A DNA stretch of 64,000 bases, from positions 186,001 to 250,000 of the forward strand of contig CAWDAQ010000005.1 of the NCBI GenBank assembly GCA_963800325.1, read 5' to 3'. The notes below the pieces were generated by a model, which worked only from the letters and a program-made list of their open reading frames with translations, ran no database searches and was not told the origin of the DNA. Below are positions 1 to 8,358 of this stretch, one piece after another (the stretch's first letter is position 1; each line of letters starts with the position of its first letter). Source of the stretch: CAWDAQ01 sp963800325 (GTDB taxonomy: Bacteria; Actinomycetota; Actinomycetes; Actinomycetales; Dermatophilaceae). The position numbers and the translations under genes were made by a program.

Positions 1-906
1 GGCCGCGTCAAGGAGACCAAGGCGAAGGTGTCGCTCGAGGTACTCGACGAGGACGCGCTCGCCGAGGGCGGCTTCGGCGGGATCGTCGGGGTCGGCCAGG
101 GCTCGACCCGTCCCCCGCGCATCGTCGTGATGACCTACTCCCCGCGGCGGCGGAAGGTCCCCTCGGTGGCGCTCGTCGGCAAGGGCATCACCTTCGACAC
201 CGGCGGGGTCTGCCTCAAGCCCGCGGCGTCGATGCTGACGATGAAGTCGGACATGGCGGGTGCCGCGGCGGTCGCCGGGACGGTGCTCGCGGCCGCCGAG
301 CTGGGGCTGCCGGTCAAGGTGACCGGCTACCTGTGCCTCGCCGAGAACATGCCCGGCGGCAACGCGCAGCGCCCGAGCGACGTCGTCTCGATGCGCAGCG
401 GCCGGACCGTCGAGATCATCGACACCGACGCCGAGGGCCGGATGGTCCTCGCCGACGGCATGGCCCTGGCCTGCGAGCAGTCCCCCGACGCCCTCGTCGA
501 CATCGCCACGCTCACCGGCGCGGCGCAGGTCGCGCTCGGCACCCGCGTCGCCGGGGTCATGGGCCACGACGCCGCGTTCCGCGCCCGGGTGAGCGAGGCG
601 GCGGCGAGCGCCGGCGAGGCCGCGTGGCCGCTCCCGCTGCCGGTCGACCTGCGACCGATGCTCGACTCCCAGGTCGCCGACATCGCGCACAAGGGCGACC
701 GCTGGGGCGGCGCGCTGACCGCCGGGCTGTTCCTCGGCGAGTTCGTCGGGGAGGGCGCCGACGGCTCCCCGATCCCCTGGGCCCACCTCGACATCGCCGG
801 GCCGTCCTTCAACGAGGGCTCCGCCTGGGGGCACACGCCCAAGGGCGGGACCGGCTACGGCGTCGCGACGCTGCTGCGCCTGCTCGAGCACACCGCCGGA
901 CGCTGA
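1..906 (+). CDS. pepA: Leucyl aminopeptidase (M17), 3' part
   Basis: This is the C-terminal catalytic part of an M17 leucyl aminopeptidase, a cytoplasmic two-metal enzyme that removes N-terminal residues from peptides. The frame is already open at base 1, so the N-terminal domain lies outside the window; the in-frame GTG at 28 is an internal codon. The metal and active-site blocks are visible: GKGITFDTGG near residue 60 of the visible part, KSDMAGAAA shortly after, and the family signature TDAEGRMVLAD near residue 141. A normal C-terminus follows, ending in TGA. The gene runs toward lpdA, with a small opposite-strand gene between them. Family assignment is firm; the substrate range cannot be read from sequence. 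Confidence 0.95.
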   Translation, partial: GRVKETKAKVSLEVLDEDALAEGGFGGIVGVGQGSTRPPRIVVMTYSPRRRKVPSVALVGKGITFDTGGVCLKPAASMLTMKSDMAGAAAVAGTVLAAAELGLPVKVTGYLCLAENMPGGNAQRPSDVVSMRSGRTVEIIDTDAEGRMVLADGMALACEQSPDALVDIATLTGAAQVALGTRVAGVMGHDAAFRARVSEAAASAGEAAWPLPLPVDLRPMLDSQVADIAHKGDRWGGALTAGLFLGEFVGEGADGSPIPWAHLDIAGPSFNEGSAWGHTPKGGTGYGVATLLRLLEHTAGR

Positions 907-951
907 CGCGCGTCGAGGTCGCCGTCCCGGGCTGCCCCGGGACCCGGCGGG

Positions 952-1302
952 CTAGCGTCGCCCGCGGCGCTGTCGCGAGTTCCACTCGCGCATGCGCCGC
1001 GGGTAGCCGGTCTGGTTGACGTCGTAGACCGGGATCCCGAGCCCGCGGGCCATCGAGAACGCCTCTGCGGGCGAGCCGACCGCGCGCCGGGTCCACTCGC
1101 CGTCGTGGGCGATGAGGATGACGGTCGTCGTCGTGACGTTCGTCGCCGGCTCGACGAACGCCTCCACGCCCCGCCGGCTCGCGACGAACTGCGTGAAGTG
1201 GGTGCGCACCGCGGCCGGGTCCACGCGCATGTCCGGGCCGTCCCTGGGGCCGCTCCCCCGGGACCCCCGCCGGCCCGTCCCCCGTCGTCGCCACCACGCC
1301 AT
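952..1302 (-). CDS. Small conserved protein of unknown function (116 aa)
   Basis: I do not recognise a named domain. The protein starts at MAWWRRR with a strongly basic, Arg/Gly-rich first 25 residues, then a compact mixed alpha/beta region containing TNVTTTTVILIAHDGEWTRR, and a second basic tail. Conserved-looking aromatic and acidic residues (DGEWTRR, PVYDVNQTGYP) suggest a real folded protein. It lies divergent to lpdA, with about 107 bases between the two starts for both promoters. ATG at 1302 was chosen because the upstream extension is low-complexity. Similar small genes beside lpdA are often labelled oxidoreductase without support; I see no cofactor motif. Confidence 0.6.
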   Translation of the reverse strand: MAWWRRRGTGRRGSRGSGPRDGPDMRVDPAAVRTHFTQFVASRRGVEAFVEPATNVTTTTVILIAHDGEWTRRAVGSPAEAFSMARGLGIPVYDVNQTGYPRRMREWNSRQRRGRR

Positions 1303-1409
1303 GCCCCAACGATAGAGAGTCGCCCGCGGGCACCGGACACCTGCGGTGACGGTCCTGCCGGAACAGTGACAAGATGCGGGTACGCCCACGACCCCAAGGA
1401 GCCCCCAGC

Positions 1410-2789
1410 ATGTCGGCAGCCGCCGAGCAGTCCTTCGACGTCGTCGTCCTCGGTGGAGGCAGTGGGGGCTACGCCTGCGCGCTGCGGGCCGCCGAGCTCG
1501 GCATGAGCGTGGCGCTCGTCGAGAAGGACCTGCTCGGGGGCACCTGCCTGCACCGCGGCTGCATCCCGACCAAGGCGCTGCTGCACGCCGCCGAGGTCGC
1601 CGACGCGGCCCGCGACAGCGAGCGCTTCGGGGTGCTCGCGAGCCTGGACGGCATCGACGTCCCCCGGGTCAACGAGTACAAGGCCGGCGTCGTGTCCCGG
1701 CTCCACAGCGGCCTGCAGGGCCTCGTGCGCGCCCGGGCGGTCGAGTACGTCGAGGGGACCGGGCGCCTCGTGGACCCCACGACGGTCGAGGTCGACGGCC
1801 GCCGGCTCACCGGGCGCCACGTCGTCCTCGCGACCGGCTCGACCGCCCGCACCCTCCCCGGCCTCGAGGTCGGCGGCCGCGTCGTCACCAGCGAGGAGGC
1901 CCTCGGGCTCGACCACGTCCCAGAACGGGTCGTCGTGCTCGGCGGCGGGGTCATCGGGGTCGAGTTCGCGTCGGTGTACCGCTCCTTCGGGGCCGAGGTC
2001 ACCGTCGTCGAGGCGCTGCCGCGCCTCGTGCCCGCGGAGGACGAGGCGGTCAGCACGCAGCTCCAGCGGGCCTTCCGCAAGCGCGGGATCACCGTGAGGA
2101 CCGGCGCGCGCTTCGCCGGGGCCAGCCAGTCCGAGGACGCCGTCACGGTCTCCCTCGAGGACGGGAGCGCGCTCGAGGCCGACCTGCTCCTCGTCGCGGT
2201 CGGCCGGGGCCCGGTCACCGAGGGGCTCGGCTTCGAGGAGGCGGGCGTGGGCACCGACCGCGGCTTCGTCGTCACCGACGAGCGCTGCCGGACGGCCGTG
2301 CCGGGCGTCCGGGCCGTCGGGGACATCGTCCCGGGTCTCCAGCTCGCCCACCGCGGGTTCGCGCAGGGGATCTTCGTCGCCGAGGACATCGCCGGCCTGG
2401 AGCCTGCCCCCGTGGTGGAGTCGGGCATCCCGCGCGTGACGTACTGCGACCCCGAGGTGGCCTCGGTGGGTCTCACCGAGGCCCAGGCCCGCGAGGCGGG
2501 CACCGAGGTCGAGACCCTCGAGTACAACCTCGCCGGGAACGGGCGGTCGCAGATCCTCGGCACCTCGGGCTTCGTCAAGCTCGTCCGCGAGAAGGACGGC
2601 CCGGTCATCGGGGTCCACATGGTCGGGGCCCGGATGGGCGAGCAGGTCGGCGAGGCGCAGCTCATCGTGGGCTGGGACGCCCACCCGGAGGACGTCGCCG
2701 AGTTCGTCCACGCCCACCCGACCCAGAACGAGGCGCTCGGCGAGGCCCACCTCGCCCTCGCCGGGAAGCCGCTGCACGCCCATGCGTGA
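1410..2789 (+). CDS. lpdA: Dihydrolipoyl dehydrogenase (E3)
   Basis: This is the FAD-dependent E3 subunit that reoxidises dihydrolipoyl groups of 2-oxoacid dehydrogenase complexes, passing electrons to NAD. The 459-residue length is typical. An N-terminal FAD-binding motif VVLGGGSGGYAC is followed by the redox-active disulfide GGTCLHRGC (Cys46 and Cys51), a central NAD-binding motif VVLGGGVIGVEFAS, and the C-terminal dimer domain with the catalytic His in VHAHPTQNE. The start at 1410 is preceded by AAGGA at a suitable distance; the longer upstream frame has no such site. The gene sits directly before sucB, its functional partner, 139 bases away, so co-regulation is likely although a separate promoter cannot be excluded. 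Confidence 0.96.
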   Translation: MSAAAEQSFDVVVLGGGSGGYACALRAAELGMSVALVEKDLLGGTCLHRGCIPTKALLHAAEVADAARDSERFGVLASLDGIDVPRVNEYKAGVVSRLHSGLQGLVRARAVEYVEGTGRLVDPTTVEVDGRRLTGRHVVLATGSTARTLPGLEVGGRVVTSEEALGLDHVPERVVVLGGGVIGVEFASVYRSFGAEVTVVEALPRLVPAEDEAVSTQLQRAFRKRGITVRTGARFAGASQSEDAVTVSLEDGSALEADLLLVAVGRGPVTEGLGFEEAGVGTDRGFVVTDERCRTAVPGVRAVGDIVPGLQLAHRGFAQGIFVAEDIAGLEPAPVVESGIPRVTYCDPEVASVGLTEAQAREAGTEVETLEYNLAGNGRSQILGTSGFVKLVREKDGPVIGVHMVGARMGEQVGEAQLIVGWDAHPEDVAEFVHAHPTQNEALGEAHLALAGKPLHAHA

Positions 2790-2928
2790 GCCGAGTCGCC
2801 GCTACCCGACCCCGCCCGCCCCGTCCCCGTCCGGACGCCTCGGACGGGCGTGCGTCCTGTCCCGTCGGGGGCGTCCGTGACATGCTGAGCGAACCCGCCG
2901 CCACCTGTGAAGAAGGAGAACGAGGCTC

Positions 2929-4800
2929 ATGTCAGAACGCGTGACCATGCCGGCTCTTGGTGAGTCCGTCACCGAGGGCACCGTGACGCGGTGGCTGAAG
3001 AACGTCGGTGACCAGGTGGAGGTGGACGAGCCGCTGCTCGAGGTGTCCACCGACAAGGTCGACACCGAGATCCCCTCGCCCGTGGCGGGCACGCTGCAGG
3101 AGGTCCTCGTCCAGGAGGACGAGACCGTCGAGGTCGGGGCCGACCTCGCGGTCGTCGGCGACGGCGCCCCCGAGGGGGGCGAGGACTCCGGCGGGTCCGA
3201 GGAGTCGGAGGAGTCCGACGAGTCGGAGCAGGACACTCAGCAGGACACGGAGGAGTCGCAGGGCTCCGACGAGCAGGAGGACGGCGGGTCCGCGAGCGCG
3301 CCCTCGGACACCGAGGAGCCGGCGAAGAAGCCGACGGCGGGGACCGAGTCCAGCGGCGAGGGCCAGAAGGTCGAGATGCCGGCGCTCGGGGAGTCGGTCA
3401 CCGAGGGCACCGTCACCCGGTGGCTGAAGTCCGAGGGCGACGAGGTCGAGGTCGACGAGCCGCTCCTCGAGGTGTCCACGGACAAGGTCGACACCGAGAT
3501 CCCCTCGCCCGTGGCCGGCACGCTGACGAAGATCCTCGTCCAGGAGGACGAGACCGTCGAGGTCGGCGCCGACCTCGCGATCGTCGGCGGCGCCCCCTCC
3601 GGTGGGGACGGCGGGGGCGCCGAGGAGGAGCAGGCCGAGGAGCCCGAGAGCCAGGGCGAGCAGGACGAGGAGCCCGAGAGCCAGGGCGAGCAGGCCGAGC
3701 AGGAGCAAACCGAGCAGGAGCAGGCCGCCCAGGAGAAGTCCGAGGAGCCGGAGGAGCCCCGGAGGGAGCAGCCCGCACCGGCGCAGAAGGACACGGGCAC
3801 GGAGTCGGAGAAGGCCACCGCGCCGGCGGCGCGGGCGACCTCGGGGGGCGACGCCTCGAGCTACGTCACGCCGCTGGTGCGCAGGCTCGCCGCCGACCAC
3901 GGCGTCGACCTCGCCGCGGTGACCGGCACCGGAGTGGGCGGCCGGATCCGCAAGCAGGACGTCCTCGACGCGGCGGAGGCGGCCCGGCAGCCCGAGCCGG
4001 AGCAGGCGCCCGCCGCCCCGGCCTCGCAGTCCGCGGCCGCCTCCACGGCGCCCGCCTCGACCGCCTCGTCGGTCTCCCCCTCCAAGCGCGGCACCCGGGA
4101 GAAGATGAGCCGGCTGCGGAAGGTCATCGCGCAGCGGATGGTCGAGTCCCTCCAGGTCTCGGCCCAGCTGACGACGGTCGTCGAGGTGGACATGACCAAG
4201 GTCATGCGCACCCGGTCCCGGGCCAAGGACGAGTTCGCCCGCCGGGAGGGCACCAAGCTGTCGGTGCTGCCGTTCATCGCGCTCGCCACGGTCGAGGCGC
4301 TCAAGGTCCACCCGAGCCTCAACGCGAGCATCGAGGGCGAGGAGATCGTCTACCACGGCCAGGAGAACCTCTCCGTCGCCGTCGACACCGAGAAGGGCCT
4401 CATCGTCCCGGTCGTGAAGAACGCCGGCGACCTCAACATCGCCGGGCTGGCGCGCGGCATCGCCGACGTGGCCGAGCGGACCCGCTCGAACAGCATCGGC
4501 CCGGACGACCTCGCCGGTGGGACCTTCACGATCACGAACACCGGGAGCCGGGGCGCGCTGTTCGACACCCCGATCCTCAACCAGCCGCAGGTCGGCATGC
4601 TCGGCACGGGCTCGATCGTCAAGCGGCCGGTCGTCGTCGCCGACGCCGACGGCGGGGAGTCGATCGCGATCCGCTCGATGATGTACCTCGCGCTCTCCTA
4701 CGACCACCGGATCGTCGACGGGGCCGACGCGGCCCGCTTCCTCGCCACGGTCAAGGACCGGCTCGAGGAGGGCGAGTTCGAGGCCGAGCTCGGTCTCTGA
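2929..4800 (+). CDS. sucB: 2-oxoglutarate dehydrogenase E2 with two lipoyl domains
   Basis: Dihydrolipoyllysine-residue succinyltransferase of the actinobacterial type (623 aa). Two near-identical biotinyl/lipoyl domains occupy about residues 3-77 and 147-221, each with the lipoylation site STDKVD (Lys43 in the first). A peripheral subunit-binding domain lies near 310-347 (YVTPLVRRLAADHG). The inner-core acyltransferase domain fills the rest and has the active-site block YDHRIVDGADAARF near residue 590. The linkers are very acidic and Glu/Gln/Ser-rich, and the second contains a 30-base in-frame tandem duplication. GAAGGAG precedes the ATG. Function depends on lipoate, and lipA and lipB lie 6-8 kb downstream. 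An acetyltransferase role in pyruvate dehydrogenase cannot be excluded, since actinobacterial E2 can be shared. Confidence 0.94.
   Translation: MSERVTMPALGESVTEGTVTRWLKNVGDQVEVDEPLLEVSTDKVDTEIPSPVAGTLQEVLVQEDETVEVGADLAVVGDGAPEGGEDSGGSEESEESDESEQDTQQDTEESQGSDEQEDGGSASAPSDTEEPAKKPTAGTESSGEGQKVEMPALGESVTEGTVTRWLKSEGDEVEVDEPLLEVSTDKVDTEIPSPVAGTLTKILVQEDETVEVGADLAIVGGAPSGGDGGGAEEEQAEEPESQGEQDEEPESQGEQAEQEQTEQEQAAQEKSEEPEEPRREQPAPAQKDTGTESEKATAPAARATSGGDASSYVTPLVRRLAADHGVDLAAVTGTGVGGRIRKQDVLDAAEAARQPEPEQAPAAPASQSAAASTAPASTASSVSPSKRGTREKMSRLRKVIAQRMVESLQVSAQLTTVVEVDMTKVMRTRSRAKDEFARREGTKLSVLPFIALATVEALKVHPSLNASIEGEEIVYHGQENLSVAVDTEKGLIVPVVKNAGDLNIAGLARGIADVAERTRSNSIGPDDLAGGTFTITNTGSRGALFDTPILNQPQVGMLGTGSIVKRPVVVADADGGESIAIRSMMYLALSYDHRIVDGADAARFLATVKDRLEEGEFEAELGL
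3631..3690 (+). repeat. 30-base in-frame tandem duplication in sucB linker
   Basis: Two adjacent 30-base units (3631-3660 and 3661-3690) differ at one base. Each encodes ten residues around EEPESQGEQ in the acidic linker after the second lipoyl domain. This is a length-variable, low-complexity spacer and probably only tunes the reach of the lipoyl arm. Confidence 0.85.
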
Positions 4801-4801
4801 C

Positions 4802-5701
4802 GTGACGAAGGTCGCCATCAGCGGGGCGTCCGGCCTCGTCGGGACCGGACTGTCCGCGCACCTGCGGGCTCGCGGCGACGAGGTGGTCCACCTCGTCCGC
4901 CGCGAGCCCCGCACGGCCGCGGAGGTGGGCTGGGACCCGGCGTCCGGACGGCTCGACCCCGCCGCCTTCGCCGACGTCGACGTCGTGGTCAACCTCTCCG
5001 GCGCCGGCGTCGGGGACCACCGGTGGACCCCCTCCTACCGCCGGACCCTGATCTCGTCCCGGGTCGACTCGACGTCGACGATCGTCCGGGCCGTCGTCGA
5101 GAGCGGCGGACCCCGCAGGCTCGTCAACGGCTCCGCCGTCGGCTACTACGGGCCGCGGGGCGAGGAGGTCGTCACCGAGGAGACCGGGCCGGGCGAGGAC
5201 TTCCTCGCCGACGTGGTGCGCGCCTGGGAGGGGGCGACCCAGCCGGCGGTCGACGCCGGGATCCCGGTCGCGCTCGCCCGGACCGGGACGATCGTGCTCT
5301 CGGCCGAGGGCGGTGCGCTGGGCCGCCGCATCCTGCCGCTGGCCCGGCTCGGGCTGTTCGGACCGATGGGGTCCGGGCGGCAGTTCTGGTCCCTGGTCAC
5401 GCTCCACGACGAGGTCCGGGCGCTGACCCACCTCATCGACCGCGAGGACCTCACCGGCCCGGTCAACATCAGCGGCGACGCGGTCCGCCAGCGCGACTTC
5501 GCCCGAGCGCTCGGTCGCGGTCTGCACCGGCCCGCGGTGCTGCCCGCCCCGTCCCCGGCCATGCACGCCGTGCTCGGCCAGTTCGCCGAGGCCGTCCTCG
5601 GCAGCCAGCGCGTCCGGTCCGAGCGGCTGCTGGCCGACGGCTTCACGTTCCGGCACGCCGACGTCGACGCGATGGTCGGGTACGTCCTCGGCGGGGCCTG
5701 A
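4802..5701 (+). CDS. TIGR01777-type NAD(P)-binding epimerase (SDR family)
   Basis: This 299-residue protein belongs to the extended short-chain dehydrogenase group known as TIGR01777 or SulA-like sugar epimerases. It begins with the nucleotide-binding motif VAISGASGLVG and contains NLSGAGVGDHRW and the active-site region SAVGYYGPRGEE. The C-terminal block has the family's conserved aromatic and Arg residues. The GTG start is one base after the sucB stop, so translation is probably coupled to sucB. The reaction is unknown for the family. The position behind sucB is a recurrent actinobacterial arrangement and does not prove a link to the 2-oxoacid complex. Confidence 0.85.
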   Translation: MTKVAISGASGLVGTGLSAHLRARGDEVVHLVRREPRTAAEVGWDPASGRLDPAAFADVDVVVNLSGAGVGDHRWTPSYRRTLISSRVDSTSTIVRAVVESGGPRRLVNGSAVGYYGPRGEEVVTEETGPGEDFLADVVRAWEGATQPAVDAGIPVALARTGTIVLSAEGGALGRRILPLARLGLFGPMGSGRQFWSLVTLHDEVRALTHLIDREDLTGPVNISGDAVRQRDFARALGRGLHRPAVLPAPSPAMHAVLGQFAEAVLGSQRVRSERLLADGFTFRHADVDAMVGYVLGGA

Positions 5702-5726
5702 CCGCCGGACCTGAGGTCGGTGGCCC

Positions 5727-7526
5727 TCAGCCCGCCCGGACGCGGCGGACGCGCCAGCCGTCCCGGGTGAGCACGAGGTCGAGCACGCGGGTCCCACCCG
5801 TCCGCGTCGGCACCGAGCCGACGACCTCGCCGGGCCCCGCGGCACGGACCACGTCGTAACGGCCGGACTCGACGACGGCCCGCACGGCCCCCACCGGCGG
5901 GCGCCCCCGCCCGGGTCCCGGGGACGCGGGCGACGTCGTGGGGACGGGCGTGGCCGTGGGGACGTGGGCGGCCGAGACGACGCGGAGGTCGACGCCCCGG
6001 AAGCGCAGCCCGGTGGCACGGGCCGCGGCGAGGGCCCGCCGGTCCGCCGCCAGCGCCGGTGACCCGGGGGCGTCGACCGCGTCGAGCAGCGCGGGGTCGG
6101 TGGCGTTCCAGGCGCGCGCCCGCGCGGCGCTCAGCCCGGCGACGAGGGCACGGGGGCGCCGCCGCGGCGCGGCCGGGTCACGCAGGACCGGCCGGTCCGA
6201 CGCCGGTGTCGGTGGCACCGGGGGTGACGTCTGCGTCCGCGGCGCCCGCGTCTGCGGGGTGCCCTGCCCGGCTGACGTCGCCCGCCCCTGCGGGGTCGGT
6301 CCACCCGCCGGTGTGGGCGCGGCCGCGGGCGCGCCGGCCCGGTGGCCCGTCGCGGGGTCCGGGGCCAGCGCGCGGATCACCGCGGTCCCGCCCGTGGCGA
6401 CGACGGCGAGCGCGGCCGCCGCCCCGAGGACCCGCCGGGGCACCCGCGGTGCCCGCCGGCGCCGCTCCCGACGAGGCCGGCGGTCCTCGGGACGGACGGC
6501 CCCGGCGAGGGGGTCCTCCCACAGCCCCGGCGCGAGCCCGCTCCCGGCCGCCGCCCGGATCCGGCGGGTGAGCCCGGCAGCGGGGTCGGCGGCGGGCTGG
6601 TCGGGCGCCGCGCCGGACCCGGGCTCGTCCGGCCCCCGTGGGGGTGCCGGGAGGCGGAGCGGGGCCGCCGGGGCGGCGTCGAACAGCTCGCTCGCCACCG
6701 TGGCGGCGTCCGGCCGGTGGGCCGGGTCGGCGGCCAGGCACGCCTCGACGACCCTGGCCAGTGCGGCCCCCGCGGTCGGGGCGGCCTCGCCGAGGCGCGG
6801 GCGCAGCACGGTGGGGCCGGGTGGCGACCCCGCGAGGCAGGTCCACGCCAGGGCACCGAGGCCGTAGACGTCGCCGGCGGGGGTGACGGGCCCTCCGGCC
6901 TCGACCTCGGGAGCGAGGAACCCGTCCGTGCCGCGGCGGGCCGCCGACCGGTCCCCGGTGACCCGCGCCGCGCCGAGGTCGGCGAGCACGGGCCGGCCCG
7001 TGGAGGCGAGCAGGACGTTGCCGGGCGTCACGTCGCCGTGGACGAGACCGAGGGCGTGCAGCCCGGCGAGCGCTCCGGCCACCGGGGTGAGCACCGTGAC
7101 CGCCTCGCCGTCGCTGAGGTGGCCCCGCGCGGCGAGCACGTCCCGGACGCTGCCGCCGTCGTAGCGGTCGAGGACGAGGACCGGTGCGCCCCACCCGGCG
7201 TCCTCGCGGGCGGCGTCCCCCGCGGGCGAGGCGTCCCCCGCGGGCGAGGCGTCCTCGGGGGCGGCGTCCTCGGGGGCGCGTGGGTCGGTCCGGCACACCT
7301 CGTGGAGCCGGGCGACGTGCTCGAGGCGGACGTGGCGCAGCGCGCCGAGCTCGGCGGCGACCTCGTCGGCCTCCCCCGGGTCGCCCCCGCCGGCGAGGAC
7401 CTTCAGGGCCACCCGTGCCCCGTCGCGCTCGCGCACCCCGGCCCACACGCTCGCGCTCCCGCCGCGCCCCAGCAGCCGGCCCACCCGGTACCCGGGCACC
7501 CGCGGCGCCCACCCCCGCTCGTCCAC
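5727..7526 (-). CDS. Membrane-anchored Ser/Thr protein kinase-like protein
   Basis: A 599-residue kinase-fold protein. The N-lobe has a glycine-rich loop LLGRGGSASVWAG (about residues 18-30) and the ATP-binding Lys in VALKVL (Lys42). The catalytic loop is VHGDVTPGNVLL (Asp165, Asn170), with Gly in place of the usual Arg of HRD, and the metal site is LADLGAA (Asp183), DLG instead of DFG. These changes are common in actinobacterial non-RD kinases. A single membrane segment near residues 365-388 separates the kinase from a Pro/Thr/Ala-rich stretch and a small extracellular domain. The GTG at 7526 was chosen because it leaves room for the divergent peptidase gene; upstream codons would overlap it. 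A 25-residue Ala/Asp/Glu/Pro insert (about 85-110) is encoded by tandem repeats. Confidence 0.8.
   Translation of the reverse strand: MDERGWAPRVPGYRVGRLLGRGGSASVWAGVRERDGARVALKVLAGGGDPGEADEVAAELGALRHVRLEHVARLHEVCRTDPRAPEDAAPEDASPAGDASPAGDAAREDAGWGAPVLVLDRYDGGSVRDVLAARGHLSDGEAVTVLTPVAGALAGLHALGLVHGDVTPGNVLLASTGRPVLADLGAARVTGDRSAARRGTDGFLAPEVEAGGPVTPAGDVYGLGALAWTCLAGSPPGPTVLRPRLGEAAPTAGAALARVVEACLAADPAHRPDAATVASELFDAAPAAPLRLPAPPRGPDEPGSGAAPDQPAADPAAGLTRRIRAAAGSGLAPGLWEDPLAGAVRPEDRRPRRERRRRAPRVPRRVLGAAAALAVVATGGTAVIRALAPDPATGHRAGAPAAAPTPAGGPTPQGRATSAGQGTPQTRAPRTQTSPPVPPTPASDRPVLRDPAAPRRRPRALVAGLSAARARAWNATDPALLDAVDAPGSPALAADRRALAAARATGLRFRGVDLRVVSAAHVPTATPVPTTSPASPGPGRGRPPVGAVRAVVESGRYDVVRAAGPGEVVGSVPTRTGGTRVLDLVLTRDGWRVRRVRAG
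7212..7277 (-). repeat. In-frame minisatellite inside the kinase gene
   Basis: Two exact 18-base units (7212-7229 and 7230-7247) are followed directly by two exact 15-base units (7248-7262 and 7263-7277). All keep the reading frame and encode an Ala/Pro/Asp/Glu-rich insert in the N-lobe of the kinase. Unit copy number may vary between strains. Confidence 0.85.
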
Positions 7527-7608
7527 CCCACCACGGTGCCCGATCCGCCGGCCCGGCCGCGGGTGTCGTCCACAGGCCCCCGCAGGTGGGCGGCCGTAGG
7601 TTGTCCCC

Positions 7609-8337
7609 ATGACCGCCTCCGAACCCACGATCCTCGCCACGTCGGGCGGCTTCCGCCCCGCCGACCGGACGATGCTCGAGTGGGCGGCCCTGGGCCGTCA
7701 CGCCGTGGACCTCTCCGGGGTGCACGGCCGGCGGCCCCGCGTCTGCCACCTCGGGACCGCCATGGGCGACCAGCGCTGGTACAACGCGAGCATCGACGAG
7801 GCCTCGCGGGTGGCCGGCTTCGACCAGTCCCACCTCAACCTGTTCCCGATGCCGTCGGTGGAGGACGTCGAGGGCCACCTGCTCGAGCAGGACGTCGTCT
7901 GGGTCGGCGGGGGCTCCGTCGCGAACCTCCTCGCGGTCTGGCGGGTCCACGGCCTCGACGAGGTCCTTCCCCGGGTCTGGCGGGCGGGGGTCGTGCTCGC
8001 GGGAGTCTCCGCGGGGTCGATCTGCTGGTTCGTCGGTGGGACCACCGACTCCTTCGGACCCGGCCTGGCGCCGGTGACCGACGGGCTCGGGCTGTTGCCC
8101 TACGGCAACGGCGTCCACTACGACAGCGAGGCCGGCCGGCGCCCCCTGGTCCACGAGCTCGTCGCTGACGCCGCCCTGCCCGAGACCCACTGCACCGACG
8201 ACGGCGTCGGGCTCCACTACGCCGGGACCCACCTCGTCGAGGCGCTCAGCGAGCGGGACGGGGCCGCGGCCTGGCTCGTGCGGCGCGGCGACGACGGCGG
8301 CGTGGTCGAGGAGCGCGTCGAGCCGCGAGCACTCTGA
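7609..8337 (+). CDS. Peptidase E-like protein (S51 family)
   Basis: A 242-residue protein of the S51 / class I glutamine amidotransferase-like fold, related to aspartyl dipeptidase (peptidase E). The nucleophile elbow is AGVSAGSICWF, with the catalytic Ser in GVSAGS. The N-terminal beta strand and loop (ILATSGGF), the central VVWVGGGSVANLL strand, and the C-terminal DDGVGLHY segment also match the family. The family cleaves dipeptides beginning with Asp in the cytoplasm; whether this member keeps that specificity is not visible. It is divergent from the kinase gene, with about 80 bases between the starts. Confidence 0.88.
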   Translation: MTASEPTILATSGGFRPADRTMLEWAALGRHAVDLSGVHGRRPRVCHLGTAMGDQRWYNASIDEASRVAGFDQSHLNLFPMPSVEDVEGHLLEQDVVWVGGGSVANLLAVWRVHGLDEVLPRVWRAGVVLAGVSAGSICWFVGGTTDSFGPGLAPVTDGLGLLPYGNGVHYDSEAGRRPLVHELVADAALPETHCTDDGVGLHYAGTHLVEALSERDGAAAWLVRRGDDGGVVEERVEPRAL

Positions 8338-8358
8338 GACCGGGGCCCGAGCCCGGGG

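Noticed and set aside
2932..4992. Long antisense open frame opposite sucB (686 codons)
   Set aside because: Low-complexity Leu/Gly/Arg composition that mirrors the opposite strand; a typical shadow of a high-GC gene.
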